Positions 20,946 to 32,440 of a stretch of 64,000 nt of DNA are shown here, piece by piece. How positions within the stretch are numbered: the first letter of the stretch is position 1; every line of letters begins with the position of its first letter. The position numbers and the translations under genes were made by a program. This DNA is from Persicaria tinctoria (taxonomy: Eukaryota; Streptophyta; Magnoliopsida; Caryophyllales; Polygonaceae): assembly GCA_037127255.1 (NCBI GenBank), contig JBANSL010000016.1, positions 5,954,501-6,018,500 of the forward strand, read 5' to 3'. The notes beneath the pieces are model-generated. The model did no database searches. It saw only the letters and a list, made by a program, of their open reading frames with translations, and had not been told where the DNA came from.

Positions 20946-22017
20946 GCCTCTTCACACATGTGGGTCCAGCAAAAAACCTTTCATAATTCTATAGACGAAG
21001 AACACTTAATTTGATCTTCTATTTCTAACCTACTTTACCCAAAGCAAATCATCCATAAACAAAAACAAACATGGCTCGACCCAGATCGATGGTCGAGTTT
21101 ATACAATTACCTCAACAAACTTAGCCAAGCTAACATTCCTAGGTCAATGAATATTGTCGAGAAAATGTTATTCACTCATCCCAGACCGGCCACCAAGTTC
21201 ATTCTCGATTAACCGATCCCTAAATAACCTATAAAAGTTGTTGAAATCCACATAAATCATGGGACAAGATCGAAGACAAACTCTCTCTTTTTTTTTTCCG
21301 AATTGAAGACAAACTTGTTAGGACTTGTATATAAGGGGTCTTGGGTATTGAGAGGCTTATTCAATCATCAATCAAAATTACAGTTCTATTAGAAACTCTC
21401 ATTAGCTCTCATGCTCTCTCTCTCAGTTACTCTCTCTCGTTAGTTAGCAGATCAATGTTCAAGGTCTTAACAAAACTCTACCTAATATTGTTTTCCAACA
21501 TATTTTACTGAGATTATCGATGTTTTTGGAATTTTATTATTCGATCCACAAATCTTGGTGTCTCTCTTATCTTGGGCCAAAAACTTAAATATTTTATAAA
21601 AATGAAAACGAATCAAGTATAATTTTGTTTTTGTCAATCATCTATTCAATAAACGAAAATGTATATTGTTAGTAGACATCACCAAGGTCTATTTTTTTTA
21701 TAAGGAAATTTCATATCCTTTTGTACTATCAAAGTTAATTGGCAATTTCTATAGATACTTTTATATTTAAAAAGGTACGTATTTTATATTTAAAAAGGTA
21801 GGGAAAAAAATATAAATTCTTATGACTGAACAGGCCTCCAGTCCAAAGTCCAACTTATATTGGAACGCATGCCTTTAAATGGGGATATTTTGTGCCATTT
21901 CCTGATACTAATTTCCTGGAAATTAAGGCAATGGGGTTTGATTTGTCAATATGTGTTTGGTCTCCCCTTTTTTCTTGTACCAAAAATTCAACTTCAATGA
22001 CAATGAGGGGTTGAATC
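20946..22017. other. Intergenic, no gene seen
   Basis: No coding region supported. CTCTCTCT-rich pyrimidine stretch near 21410-21440. The rest is AT-rich. Confidence 0.4.
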
Positions 22018-22351
22018 ATGGGCGGATCCTTTTTAGGCCCAGAGGCGGTAGTCACCCCCCAATAAAAAATAAAATTTAATATATATATTCCTCTCGTCGA
22101 TAGCTTCGATTTGATATATTATAAGTTCAAATCCAATAATTAAGTAAAAAGTTATAAACGTCTTAAGATTGAAGTGATATAAATTATTTTTCACATCATT
22201 TACCAAATTAATATACTTTTATCATACTTATCATTTGTTAAACTTCGTAACTTAATCCTATAATTAAATCCGAAAAGTTTAAATATTGATGGGTTTTTTC
22301 GAAAAAAAATTAAAGATCAGCCTCCTCAACTAAACGGTTCAGGATCCGCCA
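22018..22351. mobile_element. hAT-like MITE with 8-bp target site duplication
   Basis: The ends are inverted: ATGGGCGGATCC at the left against TGGCGGATCC (reverse complement) at the right. The flanks are GTTGAATC (22010-22017) and GTTGAATT (22352-22359), an 8-bp direct repeat with one mismatch, as expected for hAT transposition. The 334-bp interior is AT-rich without coding capacity. Confidence 0.65.
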
Positions 22352-22446
22352 GTTGAATTGAATTAGTTTGTGATTCATCAATTGGTCTGACACTACAGCC
22401 TCTTCGGTGGAGGAAAGAGTACTACCAAATTCAAGGCGGAGGAAAG

Positions 22447-22575
22447 AGTACCGTGGAAAATGGTAACCATTTCCGGCTCAATCGGAAAAGACTTGCGGGT
22501 AGTATCCAAAGGTTTTTGGTTCGAATCCCGAATGACCGCTCTTTATTTACCGCATTCAATGGGAAGAAAGAGTAC
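22447..22575 (+). mobile_element. tRNA-derived SINE-like element, copy 2
   Basis: Plus-strand counterpart of the copy at 20815-20945. Box-A-like CGGCTCAATCGG lies at 22474-22485 and a perfect box-B-like GGTTCGAATCC at 22518-22528, followed by GAATGACCGCTCTTTATTTACC. The upstream words GGAGGAAAGAGTACCGTGG recur at about 22410 and 22437 and again near 22563, so part of this copy may be internally duplicated. Confidence 0.55.
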
Positions 22576-24541
22576 CGTGGAAGATGGATGTCACATGGAA
22601 CCAGAAATCAAAATCTGGGTGGGCTAGATATATATGCTAAATTTTTCTCATACTCATAATTTTTTAATAAAACTCTTAATTTAATAAATAAATGAATAAT
22701 TTTTTATTAGTTTTATTTAATTTTTTGGCCATTTTGCATGAATATACCAAAAAAATTTGGACTTTGCAAAAATGACATTGTCATAGCACAAATTGCAAAG
22801 TGTTAGTGGAAGGTTAGTTTTGCAAATAAAAAAGTTACCTATTTAACCCTTACCCGGTTAAAATAAGCAAGAATGGTGTCAGGGCTCCTTCCCACCAAAT
22901 TTGAAAGGGGGCAAATGAGATGGTGACAAGTGACTCAACTTAAAATTTAATTGTTTTAAACTAAATTTCATCCATTTTTATTTGTTAAAATTAAAAAATA
23001 AATTTATTTTTGAACTTAATTTAATTTTATCTATCTATAGACACCCACTTTGTATATGTTTATGGAAAAAAATATTTTGAAGTAAAGTTTGGTCTATATC
23101 GCATCTTGATCTCAATTTGGAGTATGGCATGGATAACCATTTGGATGGCAAATACAACAATTCAGCTGACACAGAAATTCACACAACTGGCAAGATAAAC
23201 AAGAAAACTTGGGCAGAACCGACAATCGTTGCTCCGGAGATGAAACGAGGGCTTGGTTCATGTGATCCAGGAGGCCCATCTTCGAGAAGTGGCTAGACCT
23301 CCCTCTAAAGCTAATGCTGGCTGCACATATATCTCACTTCACGATTAATATCACCAACACAAATACAACAATATGAAGTTGCATACGAGTCCACATGCAT
23401 GATTGAATAACATGTTCAAAGGTTGGTAACACCAATGACAGTAAATAAAAAAAGCTAGCCAGTCATGAAATAATTTTTGCCATGCAAAAAACAAATGTCT
23501 GCCATGATAGAAATGCTCAGATGCTCATGTCACAACAATGCATTATGCAACAAAGGGAAACAATGTATGACTACTTTTGCAGCTGCATTAACAAGATTAT
23601 GAAATACAAATTTTCCTTTCATTTTTCTCATTGTCTCCTTAATCTGTCATACATGTTTTCAGATAATACCCATTTTAGCAATAATCCTTGCCAATATATA
23701 CATATGTCTAGCCAATCAAAATAATACGTCTGCCAAAACATATAACATTACACAAATTTAAAATGACACAACTACACAACTACACAGTCGTGTTTCCATG
23801 TGCAGCCTACTGAACAAATCTCAATGCATCACACTTCAATACTGTATGATTTAAAAAATTTCAAATTAGCATCATAACTTTGTAACATCACATGAATATC
23901 GGTTTGTGAGGGGAAGGAAGATACAAAGCAAGATAATCTTCCCACACTCCTTTGAGATGTTGGATATGTTATTACATAATTTAGCAAGTTTTTTGAGAAT
24001 TTTCTGATTTGCGAGTGCTAAAGTTAAACCTTTGGGATCAATTTATGTCACATTCAGCTGCTCCTATTAACATTTATCTTGATTTCTTGTATTGTTCGGT
24101 ACACTCATGGACTAAATGAGATGTAAAACATTACTAATGGTCCAAAATTGTAATTTAGACCAAGTCACTTCTACTAATAACATGATCATGCGTTAGTATA
24201 ATTAAAAAAACATAGTTAAATATCCACGTCAAACAAAATGTAACAATATAACACCAACATTCTCTATTTACACCCCATTAATTAGTTAGCATTTCATCGA
24301 GCACCTTGCGTGCGTAATAAATTTCACATTCCTAGCCTAAAATTGCAAGCTTTTATGAGCTATGACCAACCCAAATCAAACTGAAATTGCGAGCCTATGT
24401 AGTCTACAAACAATCCAAATTCGAAAATATGCAAATTTTAAATTGAAAGAAGGGGTGAAAGCAACCCAATTCAAACTAAAATTGCAAACTATTATAAGAT
24501 TTAAACAACCCGAATCGAAAAGATGAATTAGTAGGTGGTGC
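22576..24541. other. Intergenic DNA around the exon relic
   Basis: Apart from the relic at 23222-23323, I see AT-rich DNA without a supported gene. Confidence 0.35.
23222..23323 (-). pseudogene. Isolated exon relic of an unidentified gene
   Basis: On the minus strand an acceptor (ATATGTGCAG) precedes an open stretch reading SISFRGRSSHFSKMGLLDHM then NQALVSSPEQRLSVLP, with an amino-acid texture unlike random translation. No GT donor follows in frame before a stop. I do not recognise the family. It may belong with the possible first exon at 24542-25084, since both are on the minus strand about 1.2 kb apart. Confidence 0.3.
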
Positions 24542-25084
24542 TTACTGATTAGGGATTAAGGACCTTACCAACACCTCCCCAAAATCCTCGATAATATCAG
24601 GGTTCGGATTGGCGCCATCACCAACGGGATTAAGGACCTTCTCATCGGGATCCATTTGTTGTGGTTCCAGCAGAGGAATTAGGGTTCTTGTACACGAGAA
24701 TCGGAAAGAGAATTTCGTGAAAGATCGACATTGTTTCAAAATCCTCAAGCCAACAACAGATGAAGATGGAACAAATTGAAAAAGGAGAGCAACGGAGCGA
24801 CGAAGAAGAGGAGAGCACAAAGGAGAGAGAAGATCCATGGCTTGTGGCTCTTCCCCATCTTCGATCTGGAGATTGGAGATTCTGAGGATGAAGAAATGAA
24901 GATGGCGATGGAGACTGGGGGAACAACGATTCGCTTCTTCAGTCTTCGCTTCTCTACAATGAAACGGTCTGGCAAGAGGGGTTGGCCGGAGGTGGCTCGT
25001 GGAGGGCTGGGAACGGTCGAAGAGAAGAAGGAGGTGGAGGCGGCGAGGGTTTGGTTCAACAGGTGACCTGTGAAAAGAGGTCAA
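24542..25084 (-). CDS. Possible first exon(s) of an unidentified minus-strand gene or gene relic
   Basis: GC content rises and all minus-strand frames stay open for 300-540 bp. One frame holds MGKSHKPWIFSLLCALLFFV followed by more hydrophobic residues, resembling a type II membrane anchor, but stops soon after. Another begins MDPDEKVLNPVGDGANPNPD and continues to GEVL directly before a good donor GTAAGG (about 24565). This could be a coding first exon of 29 codons with an upstream leader, or the 5' end of a gene whose downstream exons have decayed (see 23222-23323). I recognise no domain, so no function is proposed. Confidence 0.3.
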   Translation of the reverse strand: MTSFHRSPVEPNPRRLHLLLLFDRSQPSTSHLRPTPLARPFHCREAKTEEANRCSPSLHRHLHFFILRISNLQIEDGEEPQAMDLLSPLCSPLLRRSVALLFQFVPSSSVVGLRILKQCRSFTKFSFRFSCTRTLIPLLEPQQMDPDEKVLNPVGDGANPNPDIIEDFGEVLVRSLIPNQ

Positions 25085-26420
25085 GATAACCGGTTATTTT
25101 TGCCAAATTTTGGGCTTAATTGCTACTTTTGCAAAATTTGAAGAGGATTGTCATTTTTGCAAAGAGCCCAACAAAGTGGTATATTGGATACTATTGACTC
25201 TAATTTTTTTTACTTATTATTTTATTTTTGTAAAAATATAGGATGGGTTGGAGCGGACCGCAACCCGCCTCTCGATCTGTCCCTGATGTCATGCATGCCA
25301 AAGGTTCGTTTTTTTTTTTGGTCAAGCTTCTAAAGAAATACTCAGTACTTCCATGCAAAGTCAAATCTTGGCTTTATACTGTACAGTATATAGAAAGGTA
25401 GTTCGACGCAGTAGGAAGTTCGACTTCGAGTATTCAACAATGTTTTTAAGTGACGAAACCATAGGTATATAATCCATCGAAAAAGCATTCAAATCTACTA
25501 GAAAAAAAGAGAGAGAACTCTCTTAAATTTTCAATTGGAACTATATAATTCATGAATAATTATGTCAGGTTATACGCAGTCAGGGTCGTCCAATCAATTT
25601 CGAATGTCCTAGACAAGTATTAAAGTGAGGCATTTGATATTGTAACCATTTTTATTATTGATTATATATATATATATATAAAATATACATTACATTTTAC
25701 ATCTAATAAATCTATTAATATAATTATGCAAACAAATACTCGAATTCTTAAGGCACCAAATTTTTTTTTTTGTTTTTTTTCAAGACTTACATTTTTCTCC
25801 AATTAAAAAGTTAATTGTTGAAAATTTTCTCAATAGTCTTTTTTCTGCTTGAGGTAAAATTGCTGAAATTTTAAGATAAAATTTAATTCATTTGTTACTT
25901 TTTTAATGCAACATGTATTTAATGTTGAATACGTATTAAACTGAGGTTCAAACAGAGCTAGAATTCATTCATCTTTAACTGCTATATCCTTTTCGAACCG
26001 ACACCCATCTAAAACATTATTAATCCTCTATGAGGTAACTCATGTCGAATTATAAGATATCAAATTGCATCTCTTTATACCATTCGCGACAAAGTCATGA
26101 TAAAGGAAAATGTTGATTTCACCCTGCCTCATCCTTTTTTTCTTGGTGACATCCTTTTTTTCTTGGTGAAAATTCAAGATCTATCTTATTCTCTATCAAT
26201 GGATCGAGCCAGTAAACAGATCTAGCCGAGCCGTTTTACTGGTTCTTGTCGACTGAGTTAAGTGCTCGGGTTTACCTGTGGTTCCTCTTCGTCAAAAAAA
26301 AATGTTGGTTTCAACTTTGAAGTATCCACACACCATCGCCCCAATTCATGAGCTCTGTGTCAAATCATTCATGGATCCTCCCTCCTCCAATCTCCATTGA
26401 CGATTCCTCAATCTCCGACC
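25085..26420. other. Intergenic and promoter region of the PPR gene
   Basis: No gene. A (TA)n microsatellite lies at about 25665-25682. Near 26140-26165 a short word (CATCCTTTTTTTCTTGGTGA) is tandemly duplicated. At about 26190-26295 a stretch ending CCTCTTCGTCAAAAAAAAA may be a retroposon 3' end with an A-tail. Confidence 0.35.
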
Positions 26421-29400
26421 ATGTTAATTCTTCCACCAACTTTGATGAAGAGGTTACCTTCCCTCCCTAATCGCCGTCATCTCCTTCATCTCCAATCGCC
26501 CTTCACCTCACACTCATCGCCCACTCCCATTCACCAATCACCATCTCTGTCAATCCCTCCCGCAAAATCCCATCTTTACACTTCCTTCTTCTGCTCCCTC
26601 ATCTACCTCTTCCTCTCCTGCAATCACCCCTCTCGGGCCTTCCAGGCCTTCCTCTCCATGAGAGCGCACTCCTGCACTCCCGATGCTGTTTCCTGGAACC
26701 GGATTTTGTACCGCTTCAACTGCTCTGGGTTGCTTCATCAGGTGCGTTTTGCCTACTCGGAGATGATCTCTTCAGGGGTTTCCCCCAATTCGTTTTCTAG
26801 GAATGTGGTGATCCATGCTTTGTGTAAGTTGGGAATATTGGATACCGCCCTAGAGTTAATTGAAGCCGATACAGTTGGGTATAATACCCTGATTTTAGGG
26901 TTTTGCTTACAGTTTAGGCCTGAATTGGGATTAGGGTGTTTGGCCCGGATGATTAAGATTGGGATTCCGTTTGATTCTTTTACTTTTAATACCTTGATTA
27001 AGGGGTTTTGCCGTGTAGGAGACTTACAATCTGCTCAATTGATTTTGGATAGATTGAGGAATGATGATGATGATGAAAATGTTGTTCTTGCTGATGTTAT
27101 GAGCTTTAATACTTTGATTGATGGATTTTGCAAAGCTGGTGAGATGAGTAAAGCTGTGGAAATTATGGAGGGCATGTCAAAATGGGGCTTGAAGCCTGAT
27201 ATTGTGACTTATAATACTTTGATCAATGGTTTCTGCAAAGTTGGGGAGTTTTCGAATGCGAAACACCTCATGGATAAGTTGCGAGATTCTCCTCAAGAGG
27301 GTGACTTTCTTTTGGAGACGGGTGTGGTGGAGTGTCGAGAACATGAACATTTTTCATGGATAGAATGTATAGATGGAGGCATTGATGTTGTACCTAATGT
27401 AATAACATTCACCACGCTTATCGCTGAATACTGCAGGCAGAAACGGGTTGAGGAAGCGCTGTCTTTGTACGAAAACATGGTGAAAAATGGTAACTTGCCT
27501 GATGTGGTTACTTACAATGCCATCATCAATGGCCTTTGCAAGACCGGGAAGTTTGCTGAAGCGGAGCTGCTCTTTCAGGAGATGAAGGACATGGACGTGG
27601 AGCCCAATCATGTGTCTTATACTATTCTTATCAGTTCATTCTTAAAAAGAATGAATGAAATTGAGGCTTTTGGCCTTCTAAGTCAGATGGTTGTTCGTGG
27701 GCTTGTTTTGGACGTAAAGTTGTTTACATCATTAATTGATGGACTATTCAAGGTTGGAAAGGCAGATGATGCTGAAGATCTGTTCAACACAGTTTCAGCT
27801 CTTGGGTTAAACCCTAACCATGTAACATATTCTGCACTAATTGATGGCCTCTGCAAGTTGCAGAAGATAGACGCCGCAGAATCAGCTTTACTGGCTATGG
27901 AAGATAAAGGTGTTTTATCTAATGTTATTACTTACTCCTCCATGATAAATGGCTATGTGAAACAAGGAAAAGTAGAAGAAGCTTGTAGCATTTTGCAGAA
28001 GATGATGCAACGGAATATCCAGCCTAATATTTTTGTCTATGGTGCACTTGTCGATGGACTTTTGAAGGTGGGTAAGCAAGAACTAGCTCATGATATATGC
28101 AAGGAAATGAAGTTGTTAGGTATAGATGAAAACAGTTATGTTGTTGATGCTCTTGTGAACGATCTCAAGAGAGAAGGAAAAATGGAGGAGGCTGTCGAAT
28201 TGATTAAAGCTGTGAAATCTAAAGGTGTGTCACTAGACAGAGTCAATTATACTACCCTGATGGATGGTTTGTTCAAGGTGGGGAATGCATCAGCTGCTCT
28301 TACTTTGGCACAAGAATTGATAGAAACAGGTTTAGGCTTTGATGTGGTGGCAGCTAACGTTTTATCAAACGGCTTATTAAAGCTGGGAAGGTATGACCCA
28401 CAATCTGTTTATGATGGAATGAAGCAATTGGAGTTGGCTGCCGACACTGCTACATACAACACGATGATAAGTGCATATTGCAAAGAAGGAAATTTGGAGA
28501 ATGCTCATAGGTGTTGGCATGAGATGACAAGCAAGGGTCTAAAGCCCAATTCAATCACCTGTAACGTTCTCGTGTCCTGTTTGTGTAGAAAAGGGAAGGT
28601 TGACGAAGCCCTGGATTTGTTGGAGGCAGTTTCACCTATCGGTATCTGCCCATCCCCAAGCATCCACAGAGCTGTCCTTACTGCAGCTTCGAAGAGTCAA
28701 AGGGCTGAAGTGATTCTGCGGGTTCACGAACAGCTTGTAGCAATGGGCCTCCAAATTAATCGTGATAGTTATAACGTCCTCATTGCTACTTTATGTGGGC
28801 TTAAGATGACCAGGGTAGCCACTTCAATTCTAAATGAGATGACAAGTCGAGGCTTTCCTGCTGATACCGTCACCTATAACAGTTTGATTTATGGCTACTG
28901 CAAAGGGAGTCATCTCAAGAGTGCTCTTGTAACATATACCCGTATGTTGGCTGAAGGAGTTTCTCCTGATATTGACACATACAGTACTCTTCTGTGTCGC
29001 ATTTCTGCAGAAGGTTTGACAGAAAAAGCAGATGAATTGGTCAAGGATATGAAGGTTAGAGGCGTCGAGCCCAATGTTACCATATATGATATCTTGGTCC
29101 GTGGTTATGCGAAGATTGGGAATAGAAAGGACTCAATAAGGCTTTACTGTGAAATGATATGCAAAGGCTTTATTCCCAGAATCAGTACATACAATGCACT
29201 TATCCATGAGTTCGCCCGTACTGGAAATATGAGACAGGCTAGAGAGCTTCTAAAGGAGATGCAAGTGAGGGGCACATTGCCCAACTCTTCGACGTATAGC
29301 ATACTGATATCCGGATGGTGTAGAATATCAAATCAACCAGAGCTAGATAGGTCATTGAAGAATTCATACCGAGCTGAAGCCAAAAAACTGCTACTAGAGA

Positions 29401-29504
29401 TGAAAGACAAAGGCTTGGCACCATGTGAAAGCACTCTCGCTTCTATTCGTCGATCTATCTCAAGGCCCCCAAGAAAGAAATCTAGCATTGTGGGTAATCT
29501 ATAA
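26421..29504 (+). CDS. P-class pentatricopeptide repeat protein, At5g14770-like, organelle-targeted
   Basis: Single exon of 1027 codons starting at ATG 26421 (a second ATG at 26445 is possible). The N-terminus is rich in Ser/Pro/His/Arg and poor in acids, as in an organellar presequence. About 22-25 tandem 35-residue PPR motifs follow from about residue 85 to 1000, with signature units such as VVTYNAIINGLCKTGKFAEA, VTYNTLINGFCKVGEFSNA and VTYNSLIYGYCKGSHLKSA. No E, DYW or SMR domain is present. Layout and the last repeats (LLKEMQVRGTLPNSSTYSIL, then GWCR) resemble Arabidopsis At5g14770, predicted mitochondrial. P-class PPR proteins bind specific organellar RNAs for stabilisation, processing or translation. 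The RNA target is unknown. A short insertion (residues ~290-320, between repeats) is unusual but in frame. Confidence 0.9.
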   Translation: MLILPPTLMKRLPSLPNRRHLLHLQSPFTSHSSPTPIHQSPSLSIPPAKSHLYTSFFCSLIYLFLSCNHPSRAFQAFLSMRAHSCTPDAVSWNRILYRFNCSGLLHQVRFAYSEMISSGVSPNSFSRNVVIHALCKLGILDTALELIEADTVGYNTLILGFCLQFRPELGLGCLARMIKIGIPFDSFTFNTLIKGFCRVGDLQSAQLILDRLRNDDDDENVVLADVMSFNTLIDGFCKAGEMSKAVEIMEGMSKWGLKPDIVTYNTLINGFCKVGEFSNAKHLMDKLRDSPQEGDFLLETGVVECREHEHFSWIECIDGGIDVVPNVITFTTLIAEYCRQKRVEEALSLYENMVKNGNLPDVVTYNAIINGLCKTGKFAEAELLFQEMKDMDVEPNHVSYTILISSFLKRMNEIEAFGLLSQMVVRGLVLDVKLFTSLIDGLFKVGKADDAEDLFNTVSALGLNPNHVTYSALIDGLCKLQKIDAAESALLAMEDKGVLSNVITYSSMINGYVKQGKVEEACSILQKMMQRNIQPNIFVYGALVDGLLKVGKQELAHDICKEMKLLGIDENSYVVDALVNDLKREGKMEEAVELIKAVKSKGVSLDRVNYTTLMDGLFKVGNASAALTLAQELIETGLGFDVVAANVLSNGLLKLGRYDPQSVYDGMKQLELAADTATYNTMISAYCKEGNLENAHRCWHEMTSKGLKPNSITCNVLVSCLCRKGKVDEALDLLEAVSPIGICPSPSIHRAVLTAASKSQRAEVILRVHEQLVAMGLQINRDSYNVLIATLCGLKMTRVATSILNEMTSRGFPADTVTYNSLIYGYCKGSHLKSALVTYTRMLAEGVSPDIDTYSTLLCRISAEGLTEKADELVKDMKVRGVEPNVTIYDILVRGYAKIGNRKDSIRLYCEMICKGFIPRISTYNALIHEFARTGNMRQARELLKEMQVRGTLPNSSTYSILISGWCRISNQPELDRSLKNSYRAEAKKLLLEMKDKGLAPCESTLASIRRSISRPPRKKSSIVGNL

Positions 29505-30320
29505 TGAGGATCAGGTATTTCACAGTTCACACATACTGTAACCATATTCATCCACCAAACTATGCGTATGCCGTACAAAATTACTCATGGGTCATTTCTT
29601 GTTTTAGGTTGTACAAAATTTTCGCAGCTACCTACCTCACATTTATCAGACAAGTTCTCGACGGTAGGCAGCCAGCACTGAACCCAGGCCTCTCTTCGGG
29701 TTGCTGGTTTCGTGGAACTGTTGAGCCATATCAATTCCAGGTATACAACACGAGAACCTGTGAACTTACATGAACCCGTCTGTTCTGTTTTTGCGAATAT
29801 TGTTTGCTGTCATGCTTTGTGCTTTTTCTGAGTTGCCATTGCATATTTTTTCCAGTGTGTTGTATCCTGGAACTTGCTCGGGCTATTGTTCGATCAACCT
29901 TTCCTGAATGATAATGTTCGACTCATGCTTCAGTTGAGAGAGGGGAAGAGGCCCAAGGATGCTTTTGCAGCGTCAAGATTCTCATTCAAAGTTAAACAGG
30001 ATGATCCAGACTTCAGCATTGCGATTATGATCGGTAAAACCCTACCTTCCAATTAAATAACTGTTTCTATATATGTGTGTGTGAACATTTGAGAGTAAAA
30101 ATATAAGTTTCAGTATGGTACTGATATTATTTTCTTTTATTGGTGAAAGATGCAATCCAAAACCCAAAGTGATATATAATCTCACAAATGAAATACTATC
30201 CACAAAATAGAACCATGAATAGAGAACCAGAAATAAAAGCTGGAAAACGAACTAATACACACTGCTATATGTACGATAAAACTGGAATACGATCTGTTTC
30301 GGTGATTTGAGGCTCAATTT
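29505..30320. other. 3' region of the PPR gene and intergenic DNA
   Basis: Convergent interval between the PPR stop and the syntaxin stop. At about 29857-30056 (+) a stretch reads LLFDQPFLNDNVRLMLQLRE and on to FSIAIMIGKTLPSN, preceded by a TTTTTTCCAG acceptor-like site. It matches no family I know and may be a spliced 3' UTR of the PPR transcript or a small unidentified exon. Confidence 0.35.
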
Positions 30321-31789
30321 TCACTTCTTCCAAGGGTGAAGGCTAAGGACTATGATCAAGATGATGACTAACAGTAGGATTATGCCGTAGCAGGTCCACT
30401 TCCGGGTGTTCTTCTGGTGCTTCCTTGCTGTCTGAAGCTCCTGCGTCCCTCCTCTTACAAATGAATGAGCTCTATGGACTTGAGCTTCGATGTCATCCAG
30501 CTGCTCGCCTTGGTGCTGTACCAACACTGCCATGTCCATGAACACCTGGTGCAGCTCTCTCAGGTTCCTTTCCATGTCTTTTACAGCATCATGCCTCTCT
30601 TGGATCTCTGAGATTGTATCTAGTACCCTGCCTCTACCCTGCATATTATCCAAGACTGATTGTAAATTCTACCCTGAATCAACCATATAAGTTTCATTTC
30701 TGTGTAGATTTTGACGATCAAACTAGCAGATGTATGTACCAACTAAAAGCCTAGCTCTAAGGATAGTACCTGTTCTTGTATGGCCTTTTGCAAGAAGCTT
30801 TCGCTCTCCCCGGTACTGATCAGCAAATCGACGGTCTTGTCATCTGGATTCTCACCTGTCACAGTGAAATACCTTCTCTGAACCGTCTCCCTGTATTCTG
30901 CATTGATCTTCTCCCTCAGCTCCTGAAATTCGTCCATTTTCTCCTTCAGCTTCTTCCTCAGCCCGCTGACCACCGACGTCCTCGTCCGGTCAGCTGAGCT
31001 CCCGGGGCCACAGTCTGGCACATTTCTGTTAGCAGCATTCGCCCTGTCCAGGGCTTCCAACCTCACCTGTTGAGATAATTGGCGAAACCTAAATATTAAA
31101 TTTTCAAATCCTTCAACCAAAAGCTTCTGACCTGTTCTAGCAATTTGTTAAAAATTATTAAAAATGTCCTCCTAGACAATCAAATTAAAATATCCTGAAT
31201 CATTAATCTAAGCTTAGGTCTGCCAGCGCTAGAGCTGATCTCTAGCATGCTCAGATACGCAGAGCTGAACTATCATGAATTATCAACTCAAGCTTCTGTA
31301 ACTACGGAGAATTGAACAGTCCTGGTTTATCAATTCTATCTTCTGTCAAGCAGTGCTTGAGTTAATAACTGGCAGGCTCAATTTCTGTGAAATCTACGAA
31401 TTATCAGAGCTCATGTCCACCAAATCGGAGCGAATTTAAAAAATCTCCAAATTAGGATTCAAAAGCAATTGAAATGGAAACAATCTCACCTTGATGAGTT
31501 TGGCCTTCTTGAGGGAGACGGAGACGTCGCGATCCATCTTGGAGCGGAGATCCTTGACGGACTTGGCGTTGTGAAGAGTCTTGCTCTCCTCGTGAGCGTC
31601 CTTGAGCCTCTTAAGCAGCTCGTCGATCTCCTTAAGATCCTCCTTAACCGTCTCGACGTCCTCGAAGAACTTATCGAGGTTAATGCCTCCGGTCGACGGA
31701 GGAGCCGCCTCCGGCGCAGCCGCCATCTCGACGTCCACCGACTGGGACGACCTGTACCTGGAGAAGGAGCCGGAGAACAGATCGTTCAT
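30321..31789 (-). CDS. SYP121-like: Syntaxin of plants, SYP12 group (SYP121/PEN1-like Qa-SNARE)
   Basis: Three exons on the minus strand, 31789-31490, 31066-30770 and 30638-30321, all phase 0 with GT-AG borders, give 304 residues, the usual length. It starts [13 protein letters not shown]. The Habc domain follows [19 protein letters not shown] (about residues 38-160), with the diagnostic [20 protein letters not shown] and [12 protein letters not shown]. The SNARE motif (about 205-265) has the zero-layer Gln242 in [10 protein letters not shown]. The C-terminal anchor is about 280-299, ending LSLHPWKK. It drives vesicle fusion at the plasma membrane, and relatives act in secretion and penetration resistance. 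The extended Gly-rich tail of Arabidopsis PEN1 is absent. The number within the SYP12 group (121, 122, 124 or 125) is not certain. Confidence 0.92.
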
Positions 31790-31932
31790 CTTCGTCTGCT
31801 CTGAGTTAACCGATTAACAACTCTTCCGATCAGATTCCGATGGAGGGAGAGGGAGAGAGAAGTTGGTGTACGCGTTAATGGCTGCTCGGAATGGTGGAAT
31901 TGGTCAATGGAAATTGGCTGATGGATCAACCG

Positions 31933-31944
31933 CTATATATATAG
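31933..31944 (-). promoter_or_regulatory. Candidate TATA box of the syntaxin gene
   Basis: CTATATATATAG is palindromic and sits about 145 bp upstream of the ATG at 31789, leaving room for a leader of roughly 110 nt. Call based on consensus and distance. Confidence 0.45.
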
Positions 31945-32163
31945 TAATGAGTTAGTATGTAGACACGGGAAGACTCTGAGACGGAGACTAGCTATTTGTT
32001 TGATTTTTATATTTTATTTAAAGGAAATAAATCAATTCGATCCAGATAAAAAGAAAATGATTAAGTCGACATAAAAAATAAATTTAAAAAATCATCACAA
32101 ATTCACAAATAAAATACCATATACTTTAATTATGAAATATTAAAAATTATCCGGAAGACTGTT

Positions 32164-32440
32164 TCCTTGGAGGTTCGTCTTCACTGTCCACAGGTGTTTC
32201 CTGATGTGTCGTTGGCCTGCGGTGCTGCTTTCGGGGAGTGCTTGGCTTCGTCTTTCGTCTACGTCCTCATCTCGTTTCGGTTTGATTGTTTCGTGTTTCG
32301 CCTTTGTAGAGTGTTGTTGCTTGTTTCTGCACTATATTTGTAATTTCTGTTGTTTAGACGGTTTACCGTCTGTCGACTCTGTTGTCCTCTCGAGGGTCCA
32401 GACATGTCTGGTCCTCGAATTATTTCCTTAAAAATAAAAA
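32164..32440 (+). mobile_element. 5'-truncated LINE-like 3' end, copy 2
   Basis: Plus-strand partner of 15737-16043. Shared landmarks are CCTTGGAGGTTCGTCTT at the left, GTCTACG, GACGGTTTACCGTCTGTCGAC and CTCGAATTATTTCCTTA, followed by the A-rich tail AAAAATAAAAATA. The left end breaks abruptly into unrelated AT-rich DNA, which fits 5' truncation during target-primed reverse transcription. Confidence 0.6.
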
